This document shows, one piece after another, positions 31,860 through 40,600 of a DNA stretch of 64,000 bases. The notes under the pieces were generated by a model, which was given only the letters and a program-made list of their open reading frames with translations, made no database searches and was not told the origin of the DNA. How positions within the stretch are numbered: the first letter of the stretch is position 1; each line of letters opens with the position of its first letter. The stretch covers positions 372,001 to 436,000 of the forward strand of contig NZ_LR131273.1 in the NCBI RefSeq assembly GCF_900631615.1, read 5' to 3'. The DNA is from Tsukamurella paurometabola (GTDB lineage: Bacteria > Actinomycetota > Actinomycetes > Mycobacteriales > Mycobacteriaceae). Made by a program: the position numbers and the translations under genes.

Positions 31860-34130
31860 GTGTCAGCTCCCACCGCTCCGTCGACCACGGAGACCGACGG
31901 CGACATCACGTACGTCCGGACCGACCCGGACCTGCCGCCCGTCGCGATCATCGACCGCAGCCCGATCACCACCAAGCACAAGGTGATCTTCGGCGTCATC
32001 GCGATCGTCGGCGCCGTCGCCTGGGCGATGATCGCCCTCGCCCGTGGCGAATCCGTCAACGCGGTCTGGTTCGTCCTCGCCGCGATCTGCACCTACGTCA
32101 TCGGCTACCGGTTCTACGCCCGCCTCATCGAGCTCAAGGTGGTGCGCCCGCGCGACGACCACGCGACGCCGGCGGAGGTCCTGGAGAACGGCACCGACTA
32201 CCTCCCGACCGACCGGCGCGTGCTGTTCGGCCACCACTTCGCCGCGATCGCCGGAGCCGGACCGCTCGTCGGGCCCGTGCTCGCCGCGCAGATGGGCTAC
32301 CTGCCCGGCACGATCTGGATCATCGTCGGCGCGCTGGTCGCCGGTTGCGTGCAGGACTACCTGGTACTGTGGGTCGCCACCCGGCGCCGCGGCCGGTCGC
32401 TGGGCCAGATGATCCGCGACGAGCTCGGCCCCGTCGGCGGCGCCGCCGCGATCATCGGCATCGCTGCGATCATGACGATCCTCATCGCCGTGCTCGCCCT
32501 CGTGGTGGTGCAGGCCCTCGGTCACAGCCCGTGGGGCGTCTTCTCCATCGCCGCGACCATCCCCATCGCGCTCTTCATGGGCGTCTACCTCCGTTTCCTG
32601 CGCCCCGGCCGGGTCTCCGAGGTCTCCCTGATCGGCTGCGTGCTGCTCCTCGCCGCCGTCATCGGCGGGCGCTACGTGGGCGAGAGCAGCTGGGGCAAGG
32701 ACCTGTTCACCCTCACCCCGGTCCAGTTGAGCTGGGCGATCATCATCTACGGCTTCGCCGCCTCCGTGCTCCCCGTGTGGCTGCTGCTGGCGCCCCGCGA
32801 CTACCTCTCGACGTTCATGAAGGTCGGCACCATCGTGCTGCTCGCCGTGGGCATCCTGATCGCGCGTCCGCTCATGGAGGCACCGGCCGTCTCCGACTTC
32901 GCGACGCGCGGAGACGGCCCCGTCTTCGCGGGCTCGCTGTTCCCGTTCCTGTTCATCACGATCGCCTGCGGCGCCCTCTCCGGCTTCCACTCCCTGGTCA
33001 GCTCCGGCACCACGCCGAAGCTGCTGGAGAAGGAGGGGCAGATGCGGCTGATCGGCTACGGCGGCATGCTCACCGAATCCTTCGTCGCGATCATGGCGCT
33101 CATCACCGCGTCGATCATCAATCAGCACTTCTACTTCGCCATGAACGCCCCCGTCGCGAAGACGGGCGGCACGGCGGAGACCGCCGCCACCTACGTCAAC
33201 TCCCTGGGCCTCGGCGGCGCCCCGGTCACCGGCCAGGAGCTCTCGCAGGCGGCCAAGGACATCGGCGAGGAGTCCATCGTCTCCCGCACCGGCGGAGCGC
33301 CGACGCTGGCCTTCGGCATGTCCGAGGTACTGCACCAGGTGTTCGGCGGCTCGGGGATGAAGTCCTTCTGGTACCACTTCGCGATCATGTTCGAGGCGCT
33401 GTTCATCCTCACCACCGTCGACGCCGGCACCCGGGTCGCCCGGTTCCTGGTCTCCGACGCGCTGAGCAACCTCGGCGGACCGTTCCGGCGGCTCAAGGAC
33501 CCGAGTTGGCGAGTCGGCGCGTGGGCCGCGTCGCTACTGGTCGTCGCCGCGTGGGGCAGCATCCTGCTCATGGGTGTGACCGACCCGTTGGGCGGCATCA
33601 ACACGCTCTTCCCGCTGTTCGGCATCGCCAACCAGTTGCTCGCCGCCATGGCGCTCACCGTGGTCGTCGTCGTGGTGGTCAAGAAGGGCTACTACAAGTG
33701 GGTCTGGATACCCGCGATCCCTCTCGTCTGGGACCTCATCGTGACCATGACGGCGTCCTGGCAGAAGATTTTCAGCTCCGACCCGGCGGTCGGCTACTGG
33801 AAACAGCACAGCAACTTCAAGGCCGCCGCCGAGGCCGGGAAGTCGTCGTTCGGCTCCGCCAAGACGCCGGAGGCCATCGACGCGGTGGTACGCAACACCT
33901 TCATCCAGGGCACGCTGTCGATCGTCTTCGCGATCATGGTGCTCATCGTCGTGGTGATGGGCGCGTGGACCATCTACCGCACGGTCTCCGGCAACGGTCG
34001 CCCGCTCACCGAGGAGGAACCGGTGCCGAGCAGGCTGTTCGCGCCGAGCGGCCTCATCCCCACCGCGACGGAGAGGAAGGTGCAGGAGCAATGGGACGCC
34101 CTGGGCACGACCCGATCATCCGGGCACTGA
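31860..34130 (+). CDS. cstA: CstA carbon starvation protein, peptide/pyruvate transporter
   Basis: 756 residues with about 16-18 membrane helices. Family landmarks: VLFGHHFAAIAGAGPLVGPV, LAAQMGYLPGTIWIIVGALV, DYLVLWVATRRRGRSLGQMI, ALSGFHSLVSSGTTPKLLEK and TTVDAGTRVARFLVSDALSN. CstA/BtsT proteins import pyruvate or peptides when carbon is scarce. GTG start with AGGAGG 4 nt upstream. Together with the small YbdD gene that overlaps its 3' end by 40 nt it forms the conserved pair. Confidence 0.95.
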   Translation: MSAPTAPSTTETDGDITYVRTDPDLPPVAIIDRSPITTKHKVIFGVIAIVGAVAWAMIALARGESVNAVWFVLAAICTYVIGYRFYARLIELKVVRPRDDHATPAEVLENGTDYLPTDRRVLFGHHFAAIAGAGPLVGPVLAAQMGYLPGTIWIIVGALVAGCVQDYLVLWVATRRRGRSLGQMIRDELGPVGGAAAIIGIAAIMTILIAVLALVVVQALGHSPWGVFSIAATIPIALFMGVYLRFLRPGRVSEVSLIGCVLLLAAVIGGRYVGESSWGKDLFTLTPVQLSWAIIIYGFAASVLPVWLLLAPRDYLSTFMKVGTIVLLAVGILIARPLMEAPAVSDFATRGDGPVFAGSLFPFLFITIACGALSGFHSLVSSGTTPKLLEKEGQMRLIGYGGMLTESFVAIMALITASIINQHFYFAMNAPVAKTGGTAETAATYVNSLGLGGAPVTGQELSQAAKDIGEESIVSRTGGAPTLAFGMSEVLHQVFGGSGMKSFWYHFAIMFEALFILTTVDAGTRVARFLVSDALSNLGGPFRRLKDPSWRVGAWAASLLVVAAWGSILLMGVTDPLGGINTLFPLFGIANQLLAAMALTVVVVVVVKKGYYKWVWIPAIPLVWDLIVTMTASWQKIFSSDPAVGYWKQHSNFKAAAEAGKSSFGSAKTPEAIDAVVRNTFIQGTLSIVFAIMVLIVVVMGAWTIYRTVSGNGRPLTEEEPVPSRLFAPSGLIPTATERKVQEQWDALGTTRSSGH

Positions 34131-34291
34131 AGGCGGTCCGCTGGTACGTGGGCTCCGTGATGGGCGACAACCACTACCAGCGGTACGTCGAACACCGTCG
34201 TGCGACGCATCCGGGCGAGCCCGTCATGACCGAACGCGAGTACTGGAAGGCGCGCCACGACGGGGCGACGGTGACGGCTCGCTGCTGCTGA
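34091..34291 (+). CDS. YbdD/YjiX family small protein, CstA partner
   Basis: 66 residues. Family pattern: LKAVRWYVGSVMGDNHYQRY, VEHRRATHPGEPVMTEREYW then KARHD, the usual small protein encoded after cstA/btsT and needed for transport activity. It is read in another frame from cstA, whose last 40 nt it overlaps. A GC-rich purine stretch (AGGTGCAGGAG) serves as ribosome site. Confidence 0.92.
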   Translation: MGRPGHDPIIRALKAVRWYVGSVMGDNHYQRYVEHRRATHPGEPVMTEREYWKARHDGATVTARCC

Positions 34292-34356
34292 GCCGGGCCA
34301 CGGCGATGTCCGAAAGCCGCTAGCGCGGACCGGCGGGCGGTGCCAGAGTCGATGGC

Positions 34357-35829
34357 GTGACCACCAGTTCACCCCACCTCGACTTCGACCGGTGCTACCG
34401 GGCGATCGCCGGCCGCGATCCCCGGTTCGACGGCCAGTTCTACACGGCCGTCGCCACCACCGGCATCTACTGCCGCCCGTCGTGCCCGGCGACCACGCCC
34501 AGGGCGGAGAACGTGAGCTTCCACCTCACGGCGGCCGCGGCGCAGGCGGCCGGCTACCGGGCGTGCCGACGCTGCCTACCGGACGCGGTACCGGGCTCGC
34601 CCCGGTGGAACCTGGAGTCCGACCTCGCCGCGCGGGCCATGCGCCTCATCGCCGACGGAGTCGTCGACCGGTCCGGCGTGACGGGTCTGGCCGAGCGGTT
34701 GGGCTACAGCCCGCGCCAGCTCACCCGGGTACTCACCGCGGAACTCGGCGCCGGCCCCCTGGCACTGGCCCGCGCCCACCGCGCGACCACGGCCCGGCTC
34801 CTCATCACCGCGACGTCGCTGCCGTTCTCCGACATCGCCTTCGCCGCCGGCTTCACCTCCATCCGGCAGTTCAACGACACGATCCGGGAGGTCTTCGCGC
34901 GCACCCCGTCGGACCTGCGGGCCCAGCGCGGACCGGATCGCGCCGCGCCGTCGACCGGGGAGCTCAGCCTGCGGCTCGCCCTCCGGGGCCCGTACGCGAC
35001 CGGCTGGGTGCGCTGGTTCCTCTCGGCCCACGCCGTGGCCGGCCTCGAGCACGCCGACGGAGATCGCTTCACCCGGGTCCTGAGCCTGCCGGGCGGGAAC
35101 GGGATCGCCACCGTCGACCTCGGTTCCGCGGCGGACGGGTACGTGCGTGCCACCCTGTCGCTCGCCTCCATGAGCGACCTGTCCACCGCGGTGGCCCGAC
35201 TGCGCCACCTGCTCGACCTCGACGCCGATCCCGCCGCCGTCGACGAGGCGGTCGCCGCGGACCCGCAGCTCGCCCCGCTGGTGGCGGCCACGCCGGGGAT
35301 CCGGCTGTTCGGCTGCGTCGACCCCGGGGAGCTGCTGCTGCGCACCATGATCGGGCAACAGATCTCCATCGCCGCGGCGGCCACCCACCAGGCCCGCCTC
35401 GTCGACGCGCTCGGAGCGGAGGTCGACGACCCGTCGGGACGCGTGCGCCGCGCCTTCCCCACCCCCGCGGCCATCGCCGAGCGCGGTGCGGAGGTGCTCA
35501 CCGGACCGCGGAACCGGACCGCCGCGATCCTCGGCGTCGCGACCGATCTCGCCGAGGGGCGGCTCGCGCTGCACGCGGGCATGACCCGGGAGGAGGCCCG
35601 CACGGAACTCCTGCGGCTGCGCGGTGTCGGGCCGTGGACCGCCGACTACGTGACGATGCGGCTCCTCGCGGACCCCGACACCCTCCTCGCGTCCGACCTC
35701 GTCGTCGCGAAGGGCGCGGAGCGGCTCGGCCTCGACATCGCGACGAACCGGTGGAGCCCGTGGGGCAGCTACGTCTCCCTGCACCTGTGGAACCACTCAC
35801 TCACCACGGACCGGAGGATCGCCTCGTGA
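34357..35829 (+). CDS. alkA: Ada(N)-AraC-AlkA fusion, DNA-3-methyladenine glycosylase
   Basis: 490 residues, same layout as M. tuberculosis AlkA (Rv1317c). Residues ~1-80: Ada metal-binding domain with four cysteines (IYCRPSCPATTP, YRACRRCLPD), where the first cysteine accepts methyl from phosphotriesters. ~90-190: AraC-type helix-turn-helix (VTGLAERLGYSPRQLTRVL, DIAFAAGFTSIRQFNDTIRE). ~200-480: AlkA fold with the helix-hairpin-helix LRLRGVGPWTADYVTMRLLA and catalytic Asp in ASDLVV. It senses methylation, activates repair genes and excises alkylated bases. GTG start; ogt overlaps by GTGA. Confidence 0.93.
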   Translation: MTTSSPHLDFDRCYRAIAGRDPRFDGQFYTAVATTGIYCRPSCPATTPRAENVSFHLTAAAAQAAGYRACRRCLPDAVPGSPRWNLESDLAARAMRLIADGVVDRSGVTGLAERLGYSPRQLTRVLTAELGAGPLALARAHRATTARLLITATSLPFSDIAFAAGFTSIRQFNDTIREVFARTPSDLRAQRGPDRAAPSTGELSLRLALRGPYATGWVRWFLSAHAVAGLEHADGDRFTRVLSLPGGNGIATVDLGSAADGYVRATLSLASMSDLSTAVARLRHLLDLDADPAAVDEAVAADPQLAPLVAATPGIRLFGCVDPGELLLRTMIGQQISIAAAATHQARLVDALGAEVDDPSGRVRRAFPTPAAIAERGAEVLTGPRNRTAAILGVATDLAEGRLALHAGMTREEARTELLRLRGVGPWTADYVTMRLLADPDTLLASDLVVAKGAERLGLDIATNRWSPWGSYVSLHLWNHSLTTDRRIAS

Positions 35830-36335
35830 CCGCCCAGTACGCCACCCTCGACACGCCCGCCGGGCCGTTCACCGCCGTCATCGACGCCGACGGTGCCGTG
35901 CTCGCCTCCGGCTGGACCGCGGACCCCGGCGCCCTGCTGCCGGTCATCCACGCCGCCCTGCGCCCGACGGCCCTCGCGGAGCGCCGCGACCTCGGCGCCG
36001 TCACCCGCGCCGTCGCGGACTTCCACGCCGGCGACGTCGCCGCCATCGACGGCATCGCGGTGCGGCAGCGGTCCGGCGCGTTCGTCGAGCACGCCTGGGA
36101 GGTGCTGCGCACCGTCGAACCCGGAAAGCCGGTGACGTACACGGAGTACGCCGACCTGTCCGGGCGGCCCGACGCGGTCCGGGCCGCGGCGATGGCGTGC
36201 GCCCGCAACGCCGCGGCGCTGTTCGTCCCGTGCCACCGCGTGCTGCGGCTCGACGGCTCGCTCGGCGGCTTCCGGTGGGGACTCGCCGTGAAGGAGTGGC
36301 TGTTGGCGCACGAGGCACATACGATCGCGTCGTGA
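35826..36335 (+). CDS. ogt: Methylated-DNA-[protein]-cysteine S-methyltransferase
   Basis: 169 residues. Active-site PCHRV (in NAAALFVPCHRVLRLDGSLG), preceded by the winged-helix RPDAVRAAAMACARNA; the substrate-binding YTEYADLSGRP is present. It removes O6-alkyl groups from guanine in one turnover. GTG start overlaps the alkA stop, so the adaptive-response pair is translationally coupled, as ogt (Rv1316c) follows alkA in M. tuberculosis. Confidence 0.95.
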   Translation: MTAQYATLDTPAGPFTAVIDADGAVLASGWTADPGALLPVIHAALRPTALAERRDLGAVTRAVADFHAGDVAAIDGIAVRQRSGAFVEHAWEVLRTVEPGKPVTYTEYADLSGRPDAVRAAAMACARNAAALFVPCHRVLRLDGSLGGFRWGLAVKEWLLAHEAHTIAS

Positions 36336-37552
36336 GTGATGAGATGACGAACCCGCCGCCGGGCAAGAAGACCCGCAGCGAGGTCTACGGCGAGGCCGGC
36401 AAGTGGCTCGCCACCTGGAGCTGGCGGACCGTTGCGGTCGCGGCGATGCTGTTCGTGGTCACCTGGCTGATCGGCGAGTTCTGGTCGATCCTGCTGCCCG
36501 TGCTGCTGGCCATCCTGCTGTGCACCGTGCTCTGGCCGCCCGTGCGCTGGCTGCGCTCGAAGGGACTGCCGCCCGCACTCGCGACCGCCGTCGTGCTGCT
36601 GCTCTCGCTGGGGGTCCTCGGCGGGATCATCGGGGCGATCGCGCCGTCGATCGGCGGCCAGTCCAAGGAGATCGCGGACCGCGCCGTCGAAGGCGTCGGC
36701 AAGGTGCAGAAGTGGGCGCAGGGCCCGCCGCTGAACCTGCAGGACGAGCAGATCAGCAAGTTCGTCACGTCGATCACCAAGAAGCTGCAGGAGAGCGCCG
36801 AGACGATCGCGTCGGGCGTGTTCACCGGCGTCAGCGCCGCCGGCTCGTTCGTCGTGGCGATCGTCATGGTCGCGATGCTGACCTTCTTCTTCCTCAAGGA
36901 CGGCGACAAGTTCATGCCGTGGCTGCGGCGCCACTCGGGCACGCCGGTCTCGGAGCACTTCGCCGAGCTGCTCAGCCGGATCTGGGCCACGCTGGGCGGC
37001 TTCATCCGCACGCAGGCGGTGGTCAGCTTCATCGACGCGCTGTTCATCGGGATCGGCCTGGTGGTCCTGCAGGTGCCCCTCGCCGGCGCGTTGGCCGTGA
37101 TCACCTTCCTCGGCGGCTTCATCCCCATCGTGGGTGCGTTCGTCGCCGGCGCGCTCGCGGTGATCGTCGCGCTCGTGACCAACGGCTTCGGCACGGCGCT
37201 GGCGGTGCTCGTCGTGGTCATCGCGGTGCAGCAGCTCGAGGGCAACGTGCTCTCCCCGATCCTGCAGTCCCGCTCGATGCAGCTGCACCCCGCGATCGTG
37301 CTGCTCGCCATCGCCTTCGGCGGCACCCAGTTCGGCATCATCGGCGCGTTCCTCGCCGTGCCCGTCGCGGCCGCCATCGCGGTCCTGTTCCGGTACCTGG
37401 GCGAGCTCGTCGACGAGCAGACCGGGGAGACGCCCCCGCCCGAGGACGAGCCGAAGCCGAGCTTCTGGGACAGGTTCCGGCGCAAGTCCACGAAGCCGGA
37501 CTCCTCGCCGGACTCCCCGCCGGCGGAGGGCACCCCCGCCGAGACCGCCTGA
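36332..37552 (+). CDS. AI-2E family transporter (PerM/YdiK, UPF0118)
   Basis: 406 residues, eight membrane helices of the UPF0118 fold. Typical: LLPVLLAILLCTVLWPPVRW, FVVAIVMVAMLTFFFLKDGD, IGIGLVVLQVPLAGALAVIT, LGGFIPIVGAFVAGALAVIV and QQLEGNVLSPILQSRSMQLH then P (the conserved QxxExNxxxPxxxG region). Substrates vary (AI-2, ions); none can be told. The GTG follows TACGAT by 6 nt inside the ogt 3' end, so it can be transcribed on its own although it overlaps ogt. Confidence 0.92.
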   Translation: MSDEMTNPPPGKKTRSEVYGEAGKWLATWSWRTVAVAAMLFVVTWLIGEFWSILLPVLLAILLCTVLWPPVRWLRSKGLPPALATAVVLLLSLGVLGGIIGAIAPSIGGQSKEIADRAVEGVGKVQKWAQGPPLNLQDEQISKFVTSITKKLQESAETIASGVFTGVSAAGSFVVAIVMVAMLTFFFLKDGDKFMPWLRRHSGTPVSEHFAELLSRIWATLGGFIRTQAVVSFIDALFIGIGLVVLQVPLAGALAVITFLGGFIPIVGAFVAGALAVIVALVTNGFGTALAVLVVVIAVQQLEGNVLSPILQSRSMQLHPAIVLLAIAFGGTQFGIIGAFLAVPVAAAIAVLFRYLGELVDEQTGETPPPEDEPKPSFWDRFRRKSTKPDSSPDSPPAEGTPAETA

Positions 37553-37584
37553 AACTTGTCAGTGGGGGCGTCCATGCTGACGCC

Positions 37585-38670
37585 ATGGATCTCTCGCATC
37601 TGATCGTCGCGCTGCTGGCGCTGCTGGTCGGCGGCGCCGTGGGGATCATCCTGACCCGGTCCCTCCCCGGGCCGCCGGGCCGGTCCGACGGTGCCGTGCC
37701 CGCACCCGAGGCCGTCGTCGGGCCGGTGAACGCGCTGCTCGCTCCGCTGCGGCAGACGTTGGACGCGCTCGGCCAGGAGTTCGCGGTGGCCGAGCGCAGC
37801 CGCGTGGCGGCGTTCGCCGGCCTGCGGGAGCAGATCGGCACCGTCGCGCGGACGAGCGAGGCGCTGCGCGCCGAGACCGCGACCCTGCGCTCGGCGATGA
37901 AGTCGTCCACCGTGCGCGGGCGCTGGGGCGAGCTGCAGCTCGAGCGGGTGGTGGAGCTGGCGGGACTGAGCAGGCACTGCGACTTCTCCACCCAGGTGGG
38001 CGGTGCGGTGGGCGACGCGCGGGTGCGGCCGGACGTCGTGGTGCACCTCGCGGGCGGACGGGACCTAGCGGTCGACGCGAAGGTACCGCTCGACGCCTAC
38101 CTGCACTTGCTCGAGGCGCCGCCCTCCGAGCACGCCGCCCTCCTCTCCGACCACGCCCGCCGCTTCCGCTCCCACGTCGTCCAGCTGTCGGGCAAGCGCT
38201 ACTGGGAGGCCGTGGGCTCGCCGGAGCTCGTGGTGATGTTCGTGCCCGCCGAGGCCTTCCTCGACGCCGCGCTGCAGGCCGATCCCGAGCTGCTCGAGTT
38301 CGCCCTCGACCGGAATGTGGTGCTCGCCACACCGACCACCCTCGTCGCGATGCTCCGGGCCGTCGCGCTGAGCTGGCGCCAGCACGCCCTCGGGGAGGAT
38401 GCGGCGCGGATCCAGGCGCTCGGTCGTGAACTGAACGAGCGGTTCGACGTTCTGAACAGCCACTTCTCCTCACTGGGTACGGCGTTGGGCCGGACCGTCG
38501 AGGCCTTCAACGCGACGGTCGGTTCGTACAACTCGCGGGTGGGGGTCACCGCGCGCCGCCTGTCCGATCTGGATTCCATGCCCGACGGTTCCCGCGAGGA
38601 TCCGCTGGAGCTCGATCGGGCGCCGCGAGCGGTTCCCACGGCGGCAGATTCTCGGTTCTCACAGCGTTAA
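37585..38670 (+). CDS. rmuC: RmuC-family DNA recombination protein
   Basis: 361 residues. One N-terminal membrane anchor (LIVALLALLVGGAVGIILT), a coiled-coil region (LAPLRQTLDALGQEFAVAER), then the RmuC nuclease-like core: RGRWGELQLERVVELAGLS, DVVVHLAGGRDLAVDAKVPL with the Asp-x-Lys pair, and VVMFVPAEAFLDAALQADPE. RmuC limits inversions at short repeats in E. coli. The ATG follows CATGCT by 6 nt, the same hexamer used before clpC2. Confidence 0.92.
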   Translation: MDLSHLIVALLALLVGGAVGIILTRSLPGPPGRSDGAVPAPEAVVGPVNALLAPLRQTLDALGQEFAVAERSRVAAFAGLREQIGTVARTSEALRAETATLRSAMKSSTVRGRWGELQLERVVELAGLSRHCDFSTQVGGAVGDARVRPDVVVHLAGGRDLAVDAKVPLDAYLHLLEAPPSEHAALLSDHARRFRSHVVQLSGKRYWEAVGSPELVVMFVPAEAFLDAALQADPELLEFALDRNVVLATPTTLVAMLRAVALSWRQHALGEDAARIQALGRELNERFDVLNSHFSSLGTALGRTVEAFNATVGSYNSRVGVTARRLSDLDSMPDGSREDPLELDRAPRAVPTAADSRFSQR

Positions 38671-38686
38671 CCGGTACGGTTCACCT

Positions 38687-40306
38687 GTGTCGAAGTTCCA
38701 ACCGTCCCGCTCCCAGGTACCGGTCGACGAGCGTTCCGTGCTCGCGACGGTCCCTGGTCTGCCGTGGTGGGGCGCCGTCCTTACCATGCTGGTCTTCACC
38801 GCGGCGGGCGCCCTGGCATCGGGCGAGTTCGCGGGTGCGAACGCCGGTGTGCTCGCCATGGCGGTGGGCGCCGTCGTCGCCGTGCTCGCCGTGCGCAACC
38901 GCGCGCTGTTCACCGCGATGGTGCAGCCCCCGCTCATCATCGCCACCGCGATCCCCGTGTACCGCTGGTTCTCCCTGCCCAGCCCGCGCAAGACCAGTCA
39001 GATCCTCACCGACGTGCTGTTCCCGATGATCTCGCTGTTCCCGTGGATGTTCTGGACCACGGTGGTCGTGCTGATCATCGGCGGCGTGCGGCTCCTGCAG
39101 TACCGGTCGCTCACCGCGAACGCCCGCAGCGCGCAGCGCAGTGGCGCGTCGACCGCGGCGAAGACCTCGCTCGCCAAGGCCACGGCCAAGGCCGGTGCGT
39201 CGAAGCCCGCCGCCAAGCCGGGGGCCGGGAAGCCCGCGGCGGCCGCCGCGACCGCCACCGCCACCGCGACGAAGGCTCCGGAATCGGCCGGCCTCCCGCT
39301 CGGCGAGCGCATCCGCGCGGCCTTCGCGCGCCTGCGCCCCGCACCCGCGGCCGGCACCGTGGGGGCCGCGGCACTGGTCGGCGACGGCGACGGTCGGGCC
39401 GAACGGCACCAGAGCCGCGCTTCCCAACACCGCTCCAGTCGACCTGTGCGCGACCGCGCGGAGCGCGCCGATCGCGCGGAGCGCCGCGAGGCCGGTCGCT
39501 CCGAGGCCGGCGCCGCGGCCCGCGGCCGCAGCTCGGCCGCCCGTCGGGAGGATCCGCGCCGGGCCCTTCGCCGCGACGAGGTGAAGCGCGACGAGCAGCG
39601 GCGGGACTCCGCGGCACGGCTCGCCCGCACCCGCGAGGAGATCGCGGCGCGCGACGCCGGCGCCCCGGCCACCCAGATCAACCGTGTGGTCCGCCCCGAC
39701 TCCGGGCGGATCCCGCGCCCGCCGATGCCGCGACGTCCCGTCGAGGACGACCGCCGGGCCGTACCGCGCGGTGCCCGGCCCCGCCCCGCCGTGGCGCAGG
39801 GCGACCGGCCGCGGCCCGGCATCCACGACTCGCGGGAGCTGCGGCACGACGAGGACCGGCGGCGGATCGGCGAGCCCCAGCCGCGCTGGCGCACCCCACG
39901 CGACCCCGAGGCCCGGCCGGGTGCCCGCCCGGCGAGGGCGGCCGCACCCGCGGATGTGCGCGACTACCGGCGCGAGGCCCACGACATCGACCGCGCTCGC
40001 GGCGTGGATCCGGCCGCGCCCCGTGCGGAGCGGGAGCGCCCGCGGATCCCCCGCGACGACTTCGCCTCGCTCCCCCGCATCTCGGGCAGCCGTTCGGCGC
40101 AGCCGGACCTGCCCAGCCTCTCGGGCGACGAGCGGCCCGCGCGCCGCGGCGAGTCACCGTCGAACCCCGGTCGCTACGAGCACTACCGGCCCCCGCGCTA
40201 CCGGCCGCAGAGCGAGGACACGGCGGTGGAGACCAACTTCCGCGACGACTTCGCCGAGCCCGCGGAGGAACCTCGGCAGATCCGCCGGTACCGCTACAAG
40301 GACTGA
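38687..40306 (+). CDS. DUF6542 membrane protein with long charged tail
   Basis: 539 residues. The N-terminal ~140 residues hold four membrane helices (WGAVLTMLVFTAAGALASGE, GVLAMAVGAVVAVLAVRNRA, IIATAIPVYRWFSL, MFWTTVVVLIIGGVRLLQY), the DUF6542 unit. The remaining ~400 residues are disordered, Ala/Lys- then Arg/Pro/Asp-rich. Homologous to the Rv1111c position next to ispH; a role in envelope biology or division is only a guess. TACGGT is 6 nt before the GTG. Confidence 0.85.
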   Translation: MSKFQPSRSQVPVDERSVLATVPGLPWWGAVLTMLVFTAAGALASGEFAGANAGVLAMAVGAVVAVLAVRNRALFTAMVQPPLIIATAIPVYRWFSLPSPRKTSQILTDVLFPMISLFPWMFWTTVVVLIIGGVRLLQYRSLTANARSAQRSGASTAAKTSLAKATAKAGASKPAAKPGAGKPAAAAATATATATKAPESAGLPLGERIRAAFARLRPAPAAGTVGAAALVGDGDGRAERHQSRASQHRSSRPVRDRAERADRAERREAGRSEAGAAARGRSSAARREDPRRALRRDEVKRDEQRRDSAARLARTREEIAARDAGAPATQINRVVRPDSGRIPRPPMPRRPVEDDRRAVPRGARPRPAVAQGDRPRPGIHDSRELRHDEDRRRIGEPQPRWRTPRDPEARPGARPARAAAPADVRDYRREAHDIDRARGVDPAAPRAERERPRIPRDDFASLPRISGSRSAQPDLPSLSGDERPARRGESPSNPGRYEHYRPPRYRPQSEDTAVETNFRDDFAEPAEEPRQIRRYRYKD

Positions 40307-40347
40307 CCGCCGCGGACGATCCGGCAGCGGGATTGCGATGCCCGCGC

Positions 40348-40560
40348 TCAGTAGCGACGGAAGCCGCGATCCTCGGGCCGCTCCGGCGCCGCCGGCCCCG
40401 ACGAGCCCTCGTACCGGGCCAGCCGGGCGTACAGGTCGCGCAGAGTCGCCTCGACATCGTCGAGGAACGAATCGACCTGATCCTCGTTGTAGCCCCGCTT
40501 ACCGATGGGCGGCTTGGCGAAAGCGACGTTCCGCACGTCGTCGGGCGTCAGATACCTCAT
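40348..40560 (-). CDS. Short DivIVA-domain protein
   Basis: 70 residues. [20 protein letters not shown] then [20 protein letters not shown] is the DivIVA/Wag31 N-terminal membrane-binding and coiled-coil start; the long coiled coil is absent. Such short versions occur in Mycobacteriales and may modulate polar growth complexes. The ATG directly abuts a perfect palindrome whose arm carries TACGGT 7 nt before the start. Confidence 0.85.
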   Translation of the reverse strand: MRYLTPDDVRNVAFAKPPIGKRGYNEDQVDSFLDDVEATLRDLYARLARYEGSSGPAAPERPEDRGFRRY

Positions 40561-40593
40561 ACACGTCACCGTATCGCAGATACGGTGACGTGT
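40561..40593. promoter_or_regulatory. Perfect 15-bp palindrome containing mirror-image -10 hexamers
   Basis: Arms 40561-40575 and 40579-40593 with a 3-nt centre (GCA). It starts 8 nt after the ispH stop and ends at the ATG of the divIVA-like gene. TACGGT occurs in both arms: on the - strand 7 nt before the divIVA-like ATG, on the + strand (40581-40586) facing into ispH in antisense. It can act as operator, terminator of ispH, bidirectional promoter, or all three. Confidence 0.65.
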
Positions 40594-40600
40594 TAGTCGG

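Noticed and set aside
31863-33377. 504-codon frame on the - strand inside cstA
   Set aside because: Composition (His/Glu/Arg/Gly-rich, no hydrophobic pattern) is that of an antisense shadow of a membrane protein gene; cstA is unambiguous.
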